Shown in pieces: positions 35,301-46,545 of a stretch of 64,000 nucleotides of DNA; positions within the stretch are counted from its first letter, which is position 1, and each line of letters opens with the position of its first letter. The DNA is from Strigops habroptila. Its lineage: Eukaryota; Chordata; Aves; Psittaciformes; Psittacidae. The DNA lies in assembly GCF_004027225.2 (NCBI RefSeq), contig NC_044278.2:8618001-8682000 (forward strand). The letters are read 5' to 3'. Below the pieces are notes generated by a model. It saw nothing but the letters and a program-made list of their open reading frames with translations, was not told the origin of the DNA and did not search any database. The position numbers and the translations under genes were made by a program.

Positions 35301-38300
35301 AGGGGAAGAGGTTTCCAGCAAGGAGGGGCTGGTACAGCCTTTGCAAGATGGTGAGAGACAGTTTACTACCTTCTTTGATAGGGACTTTGGGGAAGCTAGG
35401 GGACATTGTGCTCTTCCAAAATGCTCCCACCCTCTGTTATATCTTGTGCCAGCATAACTTTTTTCTGCATGTGGCCAGCAGCTCTTTGCAGCTGCGTCTA
35501 TGCCCTGGACTATTCGGACATGCCAACCATGAGTTTAAACCACCCTATTCTCTCCCTGTTCTGGTCTCTCAGATCCCTGCTGGGACAATGCCAGAGCTCA
35601 CATTCCCAGCAGAGGGCTGCAGTCAGGAATGGGGGGGAAGTGGGGAGTTATGCAGCAAAAGGAGCAAGGGGAGGAAGAAAAACTCTTCCTGGGTGAAGTC
35701 CTGGACCATCGACTTGCCCTTGCCATGTGCCTCCTCAGTGTGTCAAAGCACACATCTCCCCAGCACCGTGAGGAAGCTGCAGTGTGCTAGCACACCCTGA
35801 CTGTGCTTGGACTAGCTTGCAGGCAGCCCTGCCTGCTGGCATGTCCTCCTGTCTCCCCACTGGCACAAAGTACTCACCAACACACATGCCCTGGGATGTC
35901 ATGGCAGAGGTTGCCAGCTGGACACCCCTTGCTTGTGATAGGGTGGCATGTCATCTCTAAACCATCCTGGCTATGCTATTCAGTGGACCTGGCACCCTGT
36001 CCCCCACATTTATAGCTGCTGGTCTCATAGATCTCAAACCATCTGGTACAGCTCTAACTTGTCGTGTGCTTGACCAGATTTCCTGAGCATAATACTTGAC
36101 TGAGTGGTGCCTGCAACTCGTTCCCTGTCCCATGCTGCCTCTTATGGTTGTTATTCTCTCTGGCCTCTGTCACTGGCTAGGTTGTGCCAAGATCGAGGAC
36201 GATACTTAAAGCATGGCATCATTGAAGCCCTAATCTTTGAACTGGTCTTTTTCCTAGGGATTTACATGAAATCAGCGCCAGGTAGTTCAACATTGATTTC
36301 CACAGGGGGTGTGAGAAACGTGTTCATTCCAGCAGGTTGAGTAACTTCAGTGCTGTTCATCAAAGCCAACTTCACTCTTGAAGTGATCTTCATTAGCTTA
36401 TTCATTCCCTTCTCAAAGTCCTTCGGTCTTCTGCTTCTCTCTTTGCTCTCTCAGGCAAGTCCTTAATTATCCCCCCAAGTGTTGCTCAGGTGAAGCAGCT
36501 GAAAGCTGTGCTTAACATGTCCTCTGATTACCCGCAGAGGACTAATGAAATAAGGACAGATTTAGTGAGTCTGGATGCACATGTGTTCGCATGCTCATTT
36601 AGTTCTTTTAGTTCTCCCCTCACAAAGCAAACCAAATCCTGCTGCCCTCCCCCCCAACTTCTCCACTGCTTTTGGGGAGCTGACAACCTTTGAATTAGGT
36701 TTCTAATTCAAAGTAATTTCACAAGAAACTCTTTTGAAAGGAGAGGACAAAACCTCCGTATTAATTGGGGGTGATCTAGAAGGCAAAGCGTATGTCAACG
36801 TGGAGATAACTTTGTATGAATACAAACAGAAGCAACCCCCTACTCGCCTTTTCAATGTAGTCTATCCATCCATTCATTCATCCATTCTAACTCTACCTCC
36901 TCCTCTCGCTTCTTGTATTTCTACGGCTGCAAGGATTCATGTTTCATCCACCTTTCAAAGGCTGGTGAGTAACCAGAACTTTGCCGGCATCTTCATTTGA
37001 AACCGAAAAAACAAAAAGCAACCCCTCAGCCCCCCTTCTCCCAGTCTGTTCCTGCCAGAAACATAGCAACCAGCACACACTGCTTTCTGCAGGCAGCCTA
37101 GTTTGCATTTAATTAGTTCTGTGATATCCTAAACTTCTTTCAACCTCCACCCCCAGAACATTGCTGTAGAAATCCTCACTCTGGGAATGGCACGATGGAG
37201 CTGTCAAAAACCCAGCATCTGTGCCAGGAAGTGTTTAGAGCTCTCGGATTCCTGAATCAGGACACAACTTGCCTGGAATATACTCTGATACAAGGAAAAC
37301 GAAGCAATGTAATGCTCTGCAGAGGAGCAAAGATAGGAAATCTAAAGGCCATTTTATAAGCTGGGATACATGAGGCAGAGATATGAAGCTACCTGCTCTC
37401 AGAACATCTGTCTGGCATATCAGTAGTCACACCAGGGCAGGCGCCTGTTCTCCCCTTCTGGGAGAAGACAAGGGTTTTCCAAGGTGAGGAGAAATCTTGT
37501 GGGGCAAGCAGCCCCAATTCCTAGCATCTTCTTTTCACAGCCATGCATCCCTGTGCCAGCTGTGTGAAGGACTTCGTGAGTCTCATTGCAACAGGGCTGA
37601 TATTCTCATGGATCACCTTTAGGTACTCAGTCCAAGGGCACTGAACAGAAAAAAGCAGAGTAACTGAACACTAGAGGAAAGGGAGTGGTATGGACCAGTA
37701 TGGTAATGACTCCTGGGCACCCTACGCTTTGTCAAGTGGGAGTGCTCAGGATGAGCTTCACCCCCTGCTTCACCTTGACAAAAACATTACCTCCAGCTCC
37801 ATGCAATTCCTATTAGCTTTACTGACTCCATCCAGACCTGAGCCCTGCCTCTAAGACTTCTGCTTGGACACTGCACCAGGAGTTACTGAAAATGGCAAAC
37901 ACAATCAGTGTGTGGCTGAATCAAGCTAGCTGCTGGGGATCCTTGTCCTTTCTATTTTCCCTCTGCAGTCCTGAATTTCCACCCACAGATCAATCATTCC
38001 CGCTTCTCCAAAGACAACAGGGATTTCCCAAGACAGTGACATCAATCCCAGTGGCTGTCTGAGGTGACCAGTGAGATAGTCACTGTTCATCACCTCAGTG
38101 AAGCATCCCTTTTCTGTTTGTTTACTCCTAACCCACAGCTGATAGGTGCCAGCCACAGGAAAGCTTCTCACAGTTGCCTACATTTCTGCTAGCCACAGCA
38201 AACCTGAAAGCTGGAAAGCAAGCAGAATTAAAGCAGACATCGATATTTTTAATCACTCCATCAGCCCACTAACCCTCTTTGATGCTTCAACCAGGCTTAC

Positions 38301-38689
38301 AGTTGGCAGGAGCATTGCTGACAACAGTACCAGCACGTAGAGATGGGGCCTTTTTCTGCAGATGACCAGTGCAATGGAGCTTCCTGCTCTGGCCAGTTGC
38401 AGCTTCTCAGCAGCTGCATTCACTGCCAGGACTGTGAATTAAAGCACAGGGAGCTTGCACCTCCCTCAATAGTTCTTCCCTCCCACCCGCTGCCACTCTG
38501 CTGCTGTTAAACTCACTGCAGCTTCAGTTGCTTTATCATCTCATTTGCTTTCTGATCTGACACCAGCCTGCCACGCAGCTGATCAAAGGCAGGAACCAGA
38601 GTGCAGCCCGGCTGAGCAGCCCCAGAACTCAAACAAACCTGTCACTTCCCATCTCTATATGTTAGACAACTTCACTTCTTTCTGTTACT
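35301..38689. other. 3.4 kb gene-free sequence
   Basis: No exon is recognised. An imperfect ATCC/ATTC repeat lies at 36862-36888. The 150-codon open frame at 35348-35800 has no family resemblance. Confidence 0.35.
36862..36888 (+). repeat. (ATCC/ATTC)n tetranucleotide repeat
   Basis: 'ctatccatccattcattcat' followed by 'ccattc': about six imperfect four-base units. Confidence 0.8.
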
Positions 38690-38905
38690 GCCTCTTTTAA
38701 TTTCTCCCTCCACACATACACACACCCTTTTGCTTTCTCTTCATCCTCTACATTCATTTCCCATGCCCACATGTCACTTTTCCCCCTTCCTTTCTTGATC
38801 TTTCCCATCTCTTTTCTCCCTGTTCCCCTTGCCTCCAAAGCCCCTCTGTCTTCACAACTGCCCATTTCTTCCTCCCCTCTCTTCCTACTCTTTCCAGCAT
38901 GTTCA
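38690..38905 (+). repeat. Pyrimidine-rich tract
   Basis: Around 215 bases are strongly enriched for C and T on the plus strand, with a CA run near 38713. It is interrupted more often than the purine tract at 28635. The minus-strand frame across it (38662-38865) is a Lys/Glu-rich compositional artefact. Confidence 0.65.
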
Positions 38906-39193
38906 CACTGTTTTACTTGGTTGCTTTAGCTTCTGGTTCTTCCTCACTCATTTTGGAGACTCCGCATTGTTTTACACGAGTGAAGTTACTTTTTGGGGAG
39001 TGGAAATAAGGTCCCAGAAGGGGTATTGTATCCTTCAAGGCCATGAGTAGACTATTACTGGTATCAATATTATTTATATACATGTCCCTTGAATCACTAA
39101 ATGACATCCTATCACAAAATCTTTCGTGGATCAGAAGCCTCTCAGCCCTTGAAATCCAGTGTAGGGAGGAAGGAAATTCAGAGGTCCATTCCT
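38906..39193. other. Spacer between CT-rich and GA-rich tracts
   Basis: The 147-codon minus-strand frame (38913-39356) spans this and the GA-rich tract, and much of its length comes from the absence of stops in low-complexity DNA. I do not call it a gene. Confidence 0.4.
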
Positions 39194-39290
39194 GCAAGCA
39201 AGCAAGCAAGGAAGGAAGAAAGGAAGAAAGAGACTGAGCATGACGGAGAGGAGACAAAGAGAAAAAAGAAGAAAAAAGATAAAAGCAAAA
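39194..39290 (+). repeat. GCAA/GGAA/GAAA purine-rich microsatellite
   Basis: Begins with four GCAA-type units, passes into GGAA and GAAA units, and ends in runs of A broken by G. The change of unit along the tract suggests stepwise slippage and mutation. Confidence 0.85.
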
Positions 39291-41110
39291 TGCCAAGAAG
39301 TATTTTTGACTTTTGGGCAGGGTGAGGATGACAGACTGTAAATACAAGCAATTCAAATAGAAAAACTCACATAATTAACATTATCCTCAGATAACTCTCG
39401 CATCTCAGACTGAACTAGCAACCCTTGGAATGTCCTTGGTAATTCTTCCCATCACCTGCACAGAACTACAATTTAGCCTTAATTTTGGATTTGGCCTCAC
39501 ATTTCAGTCTGTACCCAGCTATCACTCCAAACTGGGAAGGAGACCAGTTCAGACCTGTTTAGGATAGGAAACGAGTGTTGAGTCTCACCTCTTATGGCAA
39601 GTCCAGGCTCTTGACCCTGATAGCGGACACACCACACACATGAGAGAAAGCCATATGAACCAAGTGAGATAATTTTGCCTACACTTCCCTACTCATTAGG
39701 GCTCAGCCAAAGCTTCAAGAATTGGAAATGATGTTCCAAGGCTCTAATCTGCAAAATTTGTACTGAGATCTGAACATCTCCGAGGTCTTCAGGCAGGCAT
39801 TTTGGTCTACAACCAGCTTGATTAAAGTATTCCTGGATCCAATTAACAGAAATATAATGGGATTATTTCACAACATGCAATCAGATTTTTTTTTGGTTAC
39901 AGTGAAGTAAGCGAGTGGTGATTACAGGGCTTAATACAGCAGGCCTTGCTGTTCACTGGAATGAAAACGTGACATGAAATTAGGTCAATTTAGCCAGAAT
40001 TGGGAATGGGGGGAAAATATCTCTCGTTTTCCTTCATAAGATTACTTTTTATTAGATTCTTGAATTCTTGAAAATGTATTCCTTGGCACATTATATGAAA
40101 GACACTTCGTTTTCATCAAAATAAAACACACATTGAATCACATGTCAAATGCACACAGAAAACCATTTCCTCAGAATATTCTCTAGCAGAAAACATCTTG
40201 CAAAAATTGGGGCTTTAATTCCAGTTCCATGTTGAGTCCATATTTCAAAAACCTGAATCCTGGGTGCTGATGGTCACAGGTTTTATTTTGTTAGACATTG
40301 CCTCTGGAGAGAAGGATCAGCACCAAGGCCAAGAGCAGGGTTGGCAGGAGGCATCCACTGTGTAATGCAGCTACATCCAGCCTAGGAGTGACTTCCAACA
40401 CAACAATAGCCCATGGAGCACATGTTGAAATTCCACCATCCCTCTCACTTCTCCACCTTGGTGAAACAAAGTGGCTGCCCTTCGCAGGGACCAGCAAGGA
40501 AACTTCCACTTCACTCTGTATCTTTGGACAAGTCCTTGGGTAAGTGCCCATCTGAGAGCTTCGCTAGCCATGGCAGTCCCAGAGCTGAACAACTAGTTGA
40601 GGTCCTAAACATTGAATTCTCTTGCTTCAAGTCCATTACGCAGATTTTACCACAGTGTCTTTCAGCATCAGCAGTGCGGGTAGTTCATTTTTGTAACCTA
40701 AACCCGCCCCTTACATATCTGCAGATGCTCCCACATGAATATGCTCTAAAATTGATCCTTGTCCATCATACCGGGGTACTTCAGCTTGTGGTGCTCCCTT
40801 TGAACCTCCTCATCTTTCCAATTGAAGGTGTTTCTTGTGCCACGGGCTGTCTGAAAAAAAACCCCAACCCAACACCTAAAAGAAAAGAATTCACAATCTG
40901 TGGTCCCTAAATCCCCAGTTCTCAGCTTAATAATACGTTTTCAGCTGTGCAGTTCCAACATTCATAACTAGTGCTGAGAAAATAATTTGCAGGCAGTAAT
41001 TTGCTGAAAGAATTTAGGCCCTTTCTCTGCTCGCAGATGGTCCCTGAGCAAAATCAGAATTTCCTCGAATGCACTCATTATTTGAAAATACTCAACACAT
41101 TTTTGGCAGG

Positions 41111-41158
41111 GCTTTTTTATTTTTTCCCCCCCCCATTTAATAAAAAATAAAAAAAACA
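41111..41158. repeat. Inverted T-rich/A-rich pair around a C9 run
   Basis: 'gcttttttattttttcccc' with nine C in total, then 'atttaataaaaaataaaaaa'. The T-rich arm with one A and the A-rich arm with one T are near complements, so a hairpin of about 13 bp is possible. It is probably low-complexity decay. Confidence 0.6.
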
Positions 41159-44100
41159 ACCCACCCTTGCAGATTGATCACAAAAGCATCGCTTGTGTAC
41201 TCCATAGTTAGTATTCTAGCCATGAGCGGCTGGTTTGTTGTGCTTAATCATAGGTTCATACTATGGTTTCCATTCCCCCACTGGAGGGAAAACAAAACCC
41301 CCGTAATTCTTATAGTCAGGTGTAAGCCTTGAAAAACCCTGGGGCTTTGATTTCCTTTGGGAAAAAGGAGCAGGGAAATTAGACTAGGGAATTTTAACCC
41401 TTCTAGTCTCTGGTTCTCCCAGGCTTTTCCCACATCTTTCATAGTACTTACAGTTCCAGCTTCATATGGCCTCCATACACGGCCTTGCAGTGGTGCAGCA
41501 GGGCCATATATTTGGTATTGTATGTCCTAATGGCACAACACCAACATCACATATTAACACCCCGTTCGTGCTCCCTGCCTCTGTGCAGTGAAATCAGCTC
41601 ACCCAGACTAAAGCAAGAGAGCAGCCATGGAGATGTTGCAGGATACGGAGCTGGAAGCACATGAGCTATGGGATGAGATGGGGTTGGGTGTAGATAGCGG
41701 AGTCTTCTTCAAATCTGTGATACTTGACAGGCCTGTTTTGTTAAAGAATCACGCCAGAGGACAAATAAATAAGGCTTCAAAAATTGATTGATAGGCTGAG
41801 TCCATCATTTCAGTTCTACTATCTCCTTGCACGTTAAGGAACTACATGCAAGGGAGGAACTTGGAATTGCATTTAACTGCGCTCATACCGAGACCTAGTG
41901 AAGAGGAATGCTGTGTATTTGTCAAGGCTTGGTAAGGCTACAGTAGACTCACCAACTTCTTATTCTGTCCTAATGTTCTGCTCACTTGCTCCTGCTAGCT
42001 TTGGGTTGTCTTGCTCTGCTCATCTAGCTGGGATGCTGGAATTCTTCTGGGGTTGGGTGCAAGCTAGAGCTGAAGGGATGGGGCCACAGCCTGGTACAAA
42101 TCCTCTGAGCCATCCCTTCCATCCATCAATCGCTCTCTTTCTGCACTAATATGTGTTACTGATGCAAGCACAGACAGAATTGTGCCACTCTTTGCAGCTG
42201 CTTCAGGGAAGAATCACATTTACATTACTAAATGCAGCTTTCCAGCAAAAACACAGAGTGAAGTCAGAAGACAGCCTTTGATAAGGAAGAAAGAGACTTT
42301 AAAACAAATAACCCACATTCACTAACATGTATTCAAATACAGACAAGAAGAACAGTGGTAAAGAAAAAAAAAACAAAACCCCTGACATTTCTGCTTCAAG
42401 CAGTCTTTATCACAGAGTGTGCACTTTCTATTTCACTGTTACCTTTCCTTTTGATAGTCTCTTCACAATCGCTTCTCAAACAGACATTTCTCCACTTCCC
42501 CACATGTACTCTGTGGTGTTGGGGGATCCTGTCTCTCGCAGATGTATTCTGTGTTAGCCTACCCCAAGCAATGACCACCCGTAAAGGTGTAAAAGGCTTT
42601 TCTGCTCCTGGAAGGCATTCTGTGTCTTGAGCTCTGGCAAAAGCTCTCAAATTTGACTTATATCAGGAAGACAGGACATAGATGCCTATCTTGCTGCTGC
42701 ATTCTGGAATTTCCATAATTCCAGAATTAAGGAAACTTATAAATGTTTTGAGAGGGAAAAAAAAAAAGAGAAGTTTTTTCAAGCAGAAGATATTTTCATT
42801 CAAATTAATTTTGAATATAGGAGATTTTGTTTGTTAATCGTACATAGGAAAACACCTCACAAAGTCTTTGGGATATCTAAGGTGCACTATGACATTCTGG
42901 ATAGATAATTGCTACACAGAGTTCTTACATTTTCAGTATGACACTAGATTTATTTTATATTTGGAATTGTGTGATGGGCTGGTAGGAACCGAGGAGTTTC
43001 AGCACATGGGAATGGGCAGATGCAGCCAGCCTCAGACAAAGGATTTCATGACATTTACAGCAACAAAAAAGCAGAAGCAAACTAGCTGTTGAAGATGACA
43101 TCTGGACATTTCAGAATTAGACCTTTATTAGGGTAGGGGATGAGACTCATACCATTCACAACTACTGAGTTTGGGCTGTGTTCTGGAAAACACTGGAGCA
43201 GAGAGTTATTCTCAACTAATATTCTCATAGTTGTTTCTAGCTTTTTTGGTGGCAGGAAAAGTCTTTAAAATAATGGAACTGAAACTAAGAACAATTCAGA
43301 GACAGGAAGTCAATTCTGTGCCAACTTCCATAGCAATGGAGGCAAAAACCTCTAAGAGCTTTTATAAAAGGTAATTGCTGGGTTTTTTTCCCATGGCTGG
43401 AACATTTTCTGTCTATTATAAAGTTAAAAAATAAGGGATTTCCTCAGTCAGAAAACAGAAGAGAAATCACTCTGGACTTTGAATGTTTGAAAATTAAGCA
43501 AAAATCTCTGTCCAGACTTAGTTCATTCCACCCCAACACCAGTCACCACAGACCTCTCTCCCTCAAGCATCACAGTTCAGATCCAGATGCAAATTCCTTA
43601 ACATGTTAAAAGGTCTCACCAGTGAGGAAGTCAAAAGAGGACAAATGTTACAGTGTGTGGGCTTAGACACCTCTTGAATCAAGAGGATTGAAAAAGAAAC
43701 ACAGTCTTTCCTGTTATTTAATCTCAAGGTTTATGCCAGACAGTGCATGATATTCTAACAAAGAGGAGAAGGATGTAGCAAAGCCAGGCTTTATTAAGGT
43801 CCAGGTGTACATGATTTACTTTTCATTAGATTTAGTTAGCAGCTAAATAGTAATTTGGGCAAGAGTTCTCTCACCGTGCTTAATACTTTAGCTGTACAAC
43901 AGAATAATATCTCTGGCATCATTAAAACCAAACATTCAGATGGGAGCAAATGAACTCATATCAATTCATCCAGCTGCAAAGACCTCTTTCCTGTTACTGC
44001 CACCTCAGCCCTTTTCAAATCACCTCCTAAAAATACATGACTTTTGTATCAAGCCATAAAATTCTGGCCCTTCCATCCCAGTAAGAGAGTCATTCACCGA

Positions 44101-44750
44101 GGTCCCCATATTTCCTTGGACAATGCCCTGCAAGTGGGAGGACCATTTAGTCCACCTCTCCCTGCCCCAACAAGCCACTGTCCCAGATTTATAGGTCATC
44201 TAAAGCTACACAAAGCAACCTGCCCTAAAACATTCAGAGGTCTGGGTCTTACCCAACAGCTTCCAGAGAAGAGCACTTCCCCCTGCAAATACACCAGGGC
44301 ATAAAATAAAACATGGAATGTCTATGCTTTGACAACCGCTTTGTCCATGGGCAATCAAATTCCTTTCTATTCCTTTATCCACTGTGCCATGCCTTGATAA
44401 TGAGCACTTTCAGCTCCAGGCAATACAAAGAAAGCTGCAGAAAGCAACAGCAAAACCCTCACTTGATGCTGGGACTGGCTTCTGTGCTAGAAGATGGATC
44501 AATCTCTGCTTTTCCACTTCAAATTTCTCTGTTGTTTTCTGACTTATCAAGAAGACTGATTTATTTTTAGAAAAGTTACTGGGTCACCCATAAGCCCAAA
44601 TTTAAGTTCTGATGGAAAAGGCTTTTCTGCAAACTGCCCACTCTCAAATCCCACTTCCGATCCCAAAGCACTTTGAGGAAGTTTGGATACACATCTGAAC
44701 TTTTGATGTAGTATCTCCCTGTGACTCACTGAAATGTTTCCATGAATATT

Positions 44751-44784
44751 TAATTTTTTTTTTAAGTTCCAAAAAAAAAAAAAA
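44751..44784. repeat. T10/A14 inverted homopolymer pair
   Basis: A run of ten T, a seven-base spacer (aagttcc) and a run of fourteen A. It can form a short A-T hairpin. Likely slippage-prone. Confidence 0.75.
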
Positions 44785-46314
44785 GGCTTAAATAGGGAAA
44801 GAAAAAGACTCAAACAAATACCATAGCTGCCAACATCTTGTGACAGAAAGTCAATAGCTTTTAAATCTGCATAAAATTACATACATTTCCATGAAATTAC
44901 CTGCATTTGCATATAGTGATGCTTGATGCTACAAGGGACTTGCAGTTCCTCACCAAGACTCCCCAAATCCTGGCTTTTCCCACTGGCCCAGCAATGCATT
45001 AATTCTGCCATCCTTGAGCTCTGAAGACACTGGGAATATCCAGGAGGGAATTGCTGGGGCTTCTCCACTGCTTAGTGGAAATTCCTGTCTGACCAGGCAC
45101 ATGGGCAGCAGCTTCAGGAAGTATCCCTGAGACCTCTCTCCCTTTCACCTTTCCCCATCTCTTCCTCTTCTCCTTGGTAGTCGCAGGGGAATGCTGGGGA
45201 GGACCAGTTCTAAAGAAAGTCTGTCCTCCTCCTTCCTGTCTCTGTTCCTCATCACATGCAATGAGGGGATAGTGCCCCCAGCATCACCAGCACCAGTTGG
45301 CTCCAGTCCTTGATGGGGGGAAACAGGGATACCTGAGCTAGACAAGGCAACTCACTGGCACCCTGTGCAACATCATGGATTGGGGAAGGAGGGAAATAGG
45401 GGCTGGTGGTAAAACCGACCAGCCCTAGGGGTTTCTGGAGCGCATGGAAAGGGAAAAGGCTGGCACAGAGATGAGGAGATCTGCAACTGAAGCTGAAGTC
45501 AAGTTTGTAGAGGCACTGGCAATACTGGCTTTTATCCCCAGGCAGCAGAAGTGTCCCCAGAGTATCACAAAGAAAGGGGAACCTCAGCTACAAATCATCT
45601 GATTGAAGGACTTCTGTCGCAAAACATTTCAGCACAGCCTTTCCCAGCTGTGATGTGTCAGCACAGCTATATTTGTGGGGTGAGCCCACGAGCCCCAGTT
45701 CACACTGTGCCCCCCACACTGGGGGAGCCAGCAAGGCTGTGGGCACAGTATATGGGGCAGGGAGGTGGGAACTATCTGCCAGCAAGCTGAACGCAACTGG
45801 AGATCGCAACCTTAGAGACTGAGTGAGGGGTTAAACAAGATGTGTTATTTTTCACTACCTAACAAAAAACAAGGATAAGTTTGATGAGCGATTCCTTCCT
45901 GCAACAGCCTCCAGTTGTGTTTCTAGCAGATAAATATATTCTGGAGACTGTCCTGCTTGCTGGACTGGCAGCTTGGGGATTACGGAGTAACCTATCCCTA
46001 GGACTAGTGAGCATCCTGAACAGACAGCTTCTCCTCAGTCGTTCCTCGGGTTAAGGGGAGAGCAGGACATGAGGAGCTGAAGGTTTTCTTTTTCTCCCTG
46101 CCTTATCATTGCAGCACTTCAGCCCAACAGTATTTTCTGATGCTTAGGTGCTTAGGTTTCTCCTAGTGACATTTGCCCACTAAAAACTGAACTTGAACCC
46201 ATCAGCCTCCTTTTACAGAGGCCATGAGACAGGCTAGTAATGAGTTGGATCAAAATGGGGAGTGCTTTGTATCCCAGCCCCAGGCCCTGGCCTCCCTGTG
46301 TGTAACTGCTTTTG

Positions 46315-46545
46315 AAATATATTTGGTAACACACCGAATGTATTTAAAGGGATTGTGGAACTGGCCAATTTTCATGCTAATTAAAGTGCAGGAGATGGAA
46401 GTGAGCTGTTTGAAATACATTACAGCACCGAGGAAAACATATTGCGCGCTATCTCATATTTTTCAAGAGCCCATATTCAAATCCACTTTCAATCTGTGCG
46501 CGCTGTGCTGCTGCAGCTGCCTGCATTACCAATCCACAGGCAGCG
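46315..46545. promoter_or_regulatory. Candidate conserved non-coding element
   Basis: The block combines AT-rich developmental motifs ('ttcatgctaattaaagtgca', a POU/homeodomain-like site, near 46371) with unusually retained CpGs, including two GCGCGC hexamers 54 bp apart (46444 and 46498). Flanking DNA is CpG-poor and shows no such pattern. CpGs of this kind persist where methylation is absent or selection acts. A small chance frame overlaps (46442-46702). Confidence 0.3.

Larger units (their letters stand above)
39291..46314. other. 7 kb gene-free sequence
   Basis: The longest frame (40413-40910, 165 codons) has no family resemblance, splice context or start context that I trust. Homopolymer pairs lie at 41111-41158 and 44751-44784, and A-runs near 42363 and 42759. 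No recognisable interspersed repeat is seen, which is notable given their density before 21 kb. Confidence 0.35.

Noticed and set aside
38662..39356. Minus-strand frames across CT-rich and GA-rich tracts
   Set aside because: Stops are depleted by composition, giving biased Lys/Glu-rich or Ser/Phe-rich peptides.
40413..40910. 165-codon plus-strand open frame
   Set aside because: No family resemblance, no splice context and ordinary length for the longest chance frame in 64 kb read in six frames.
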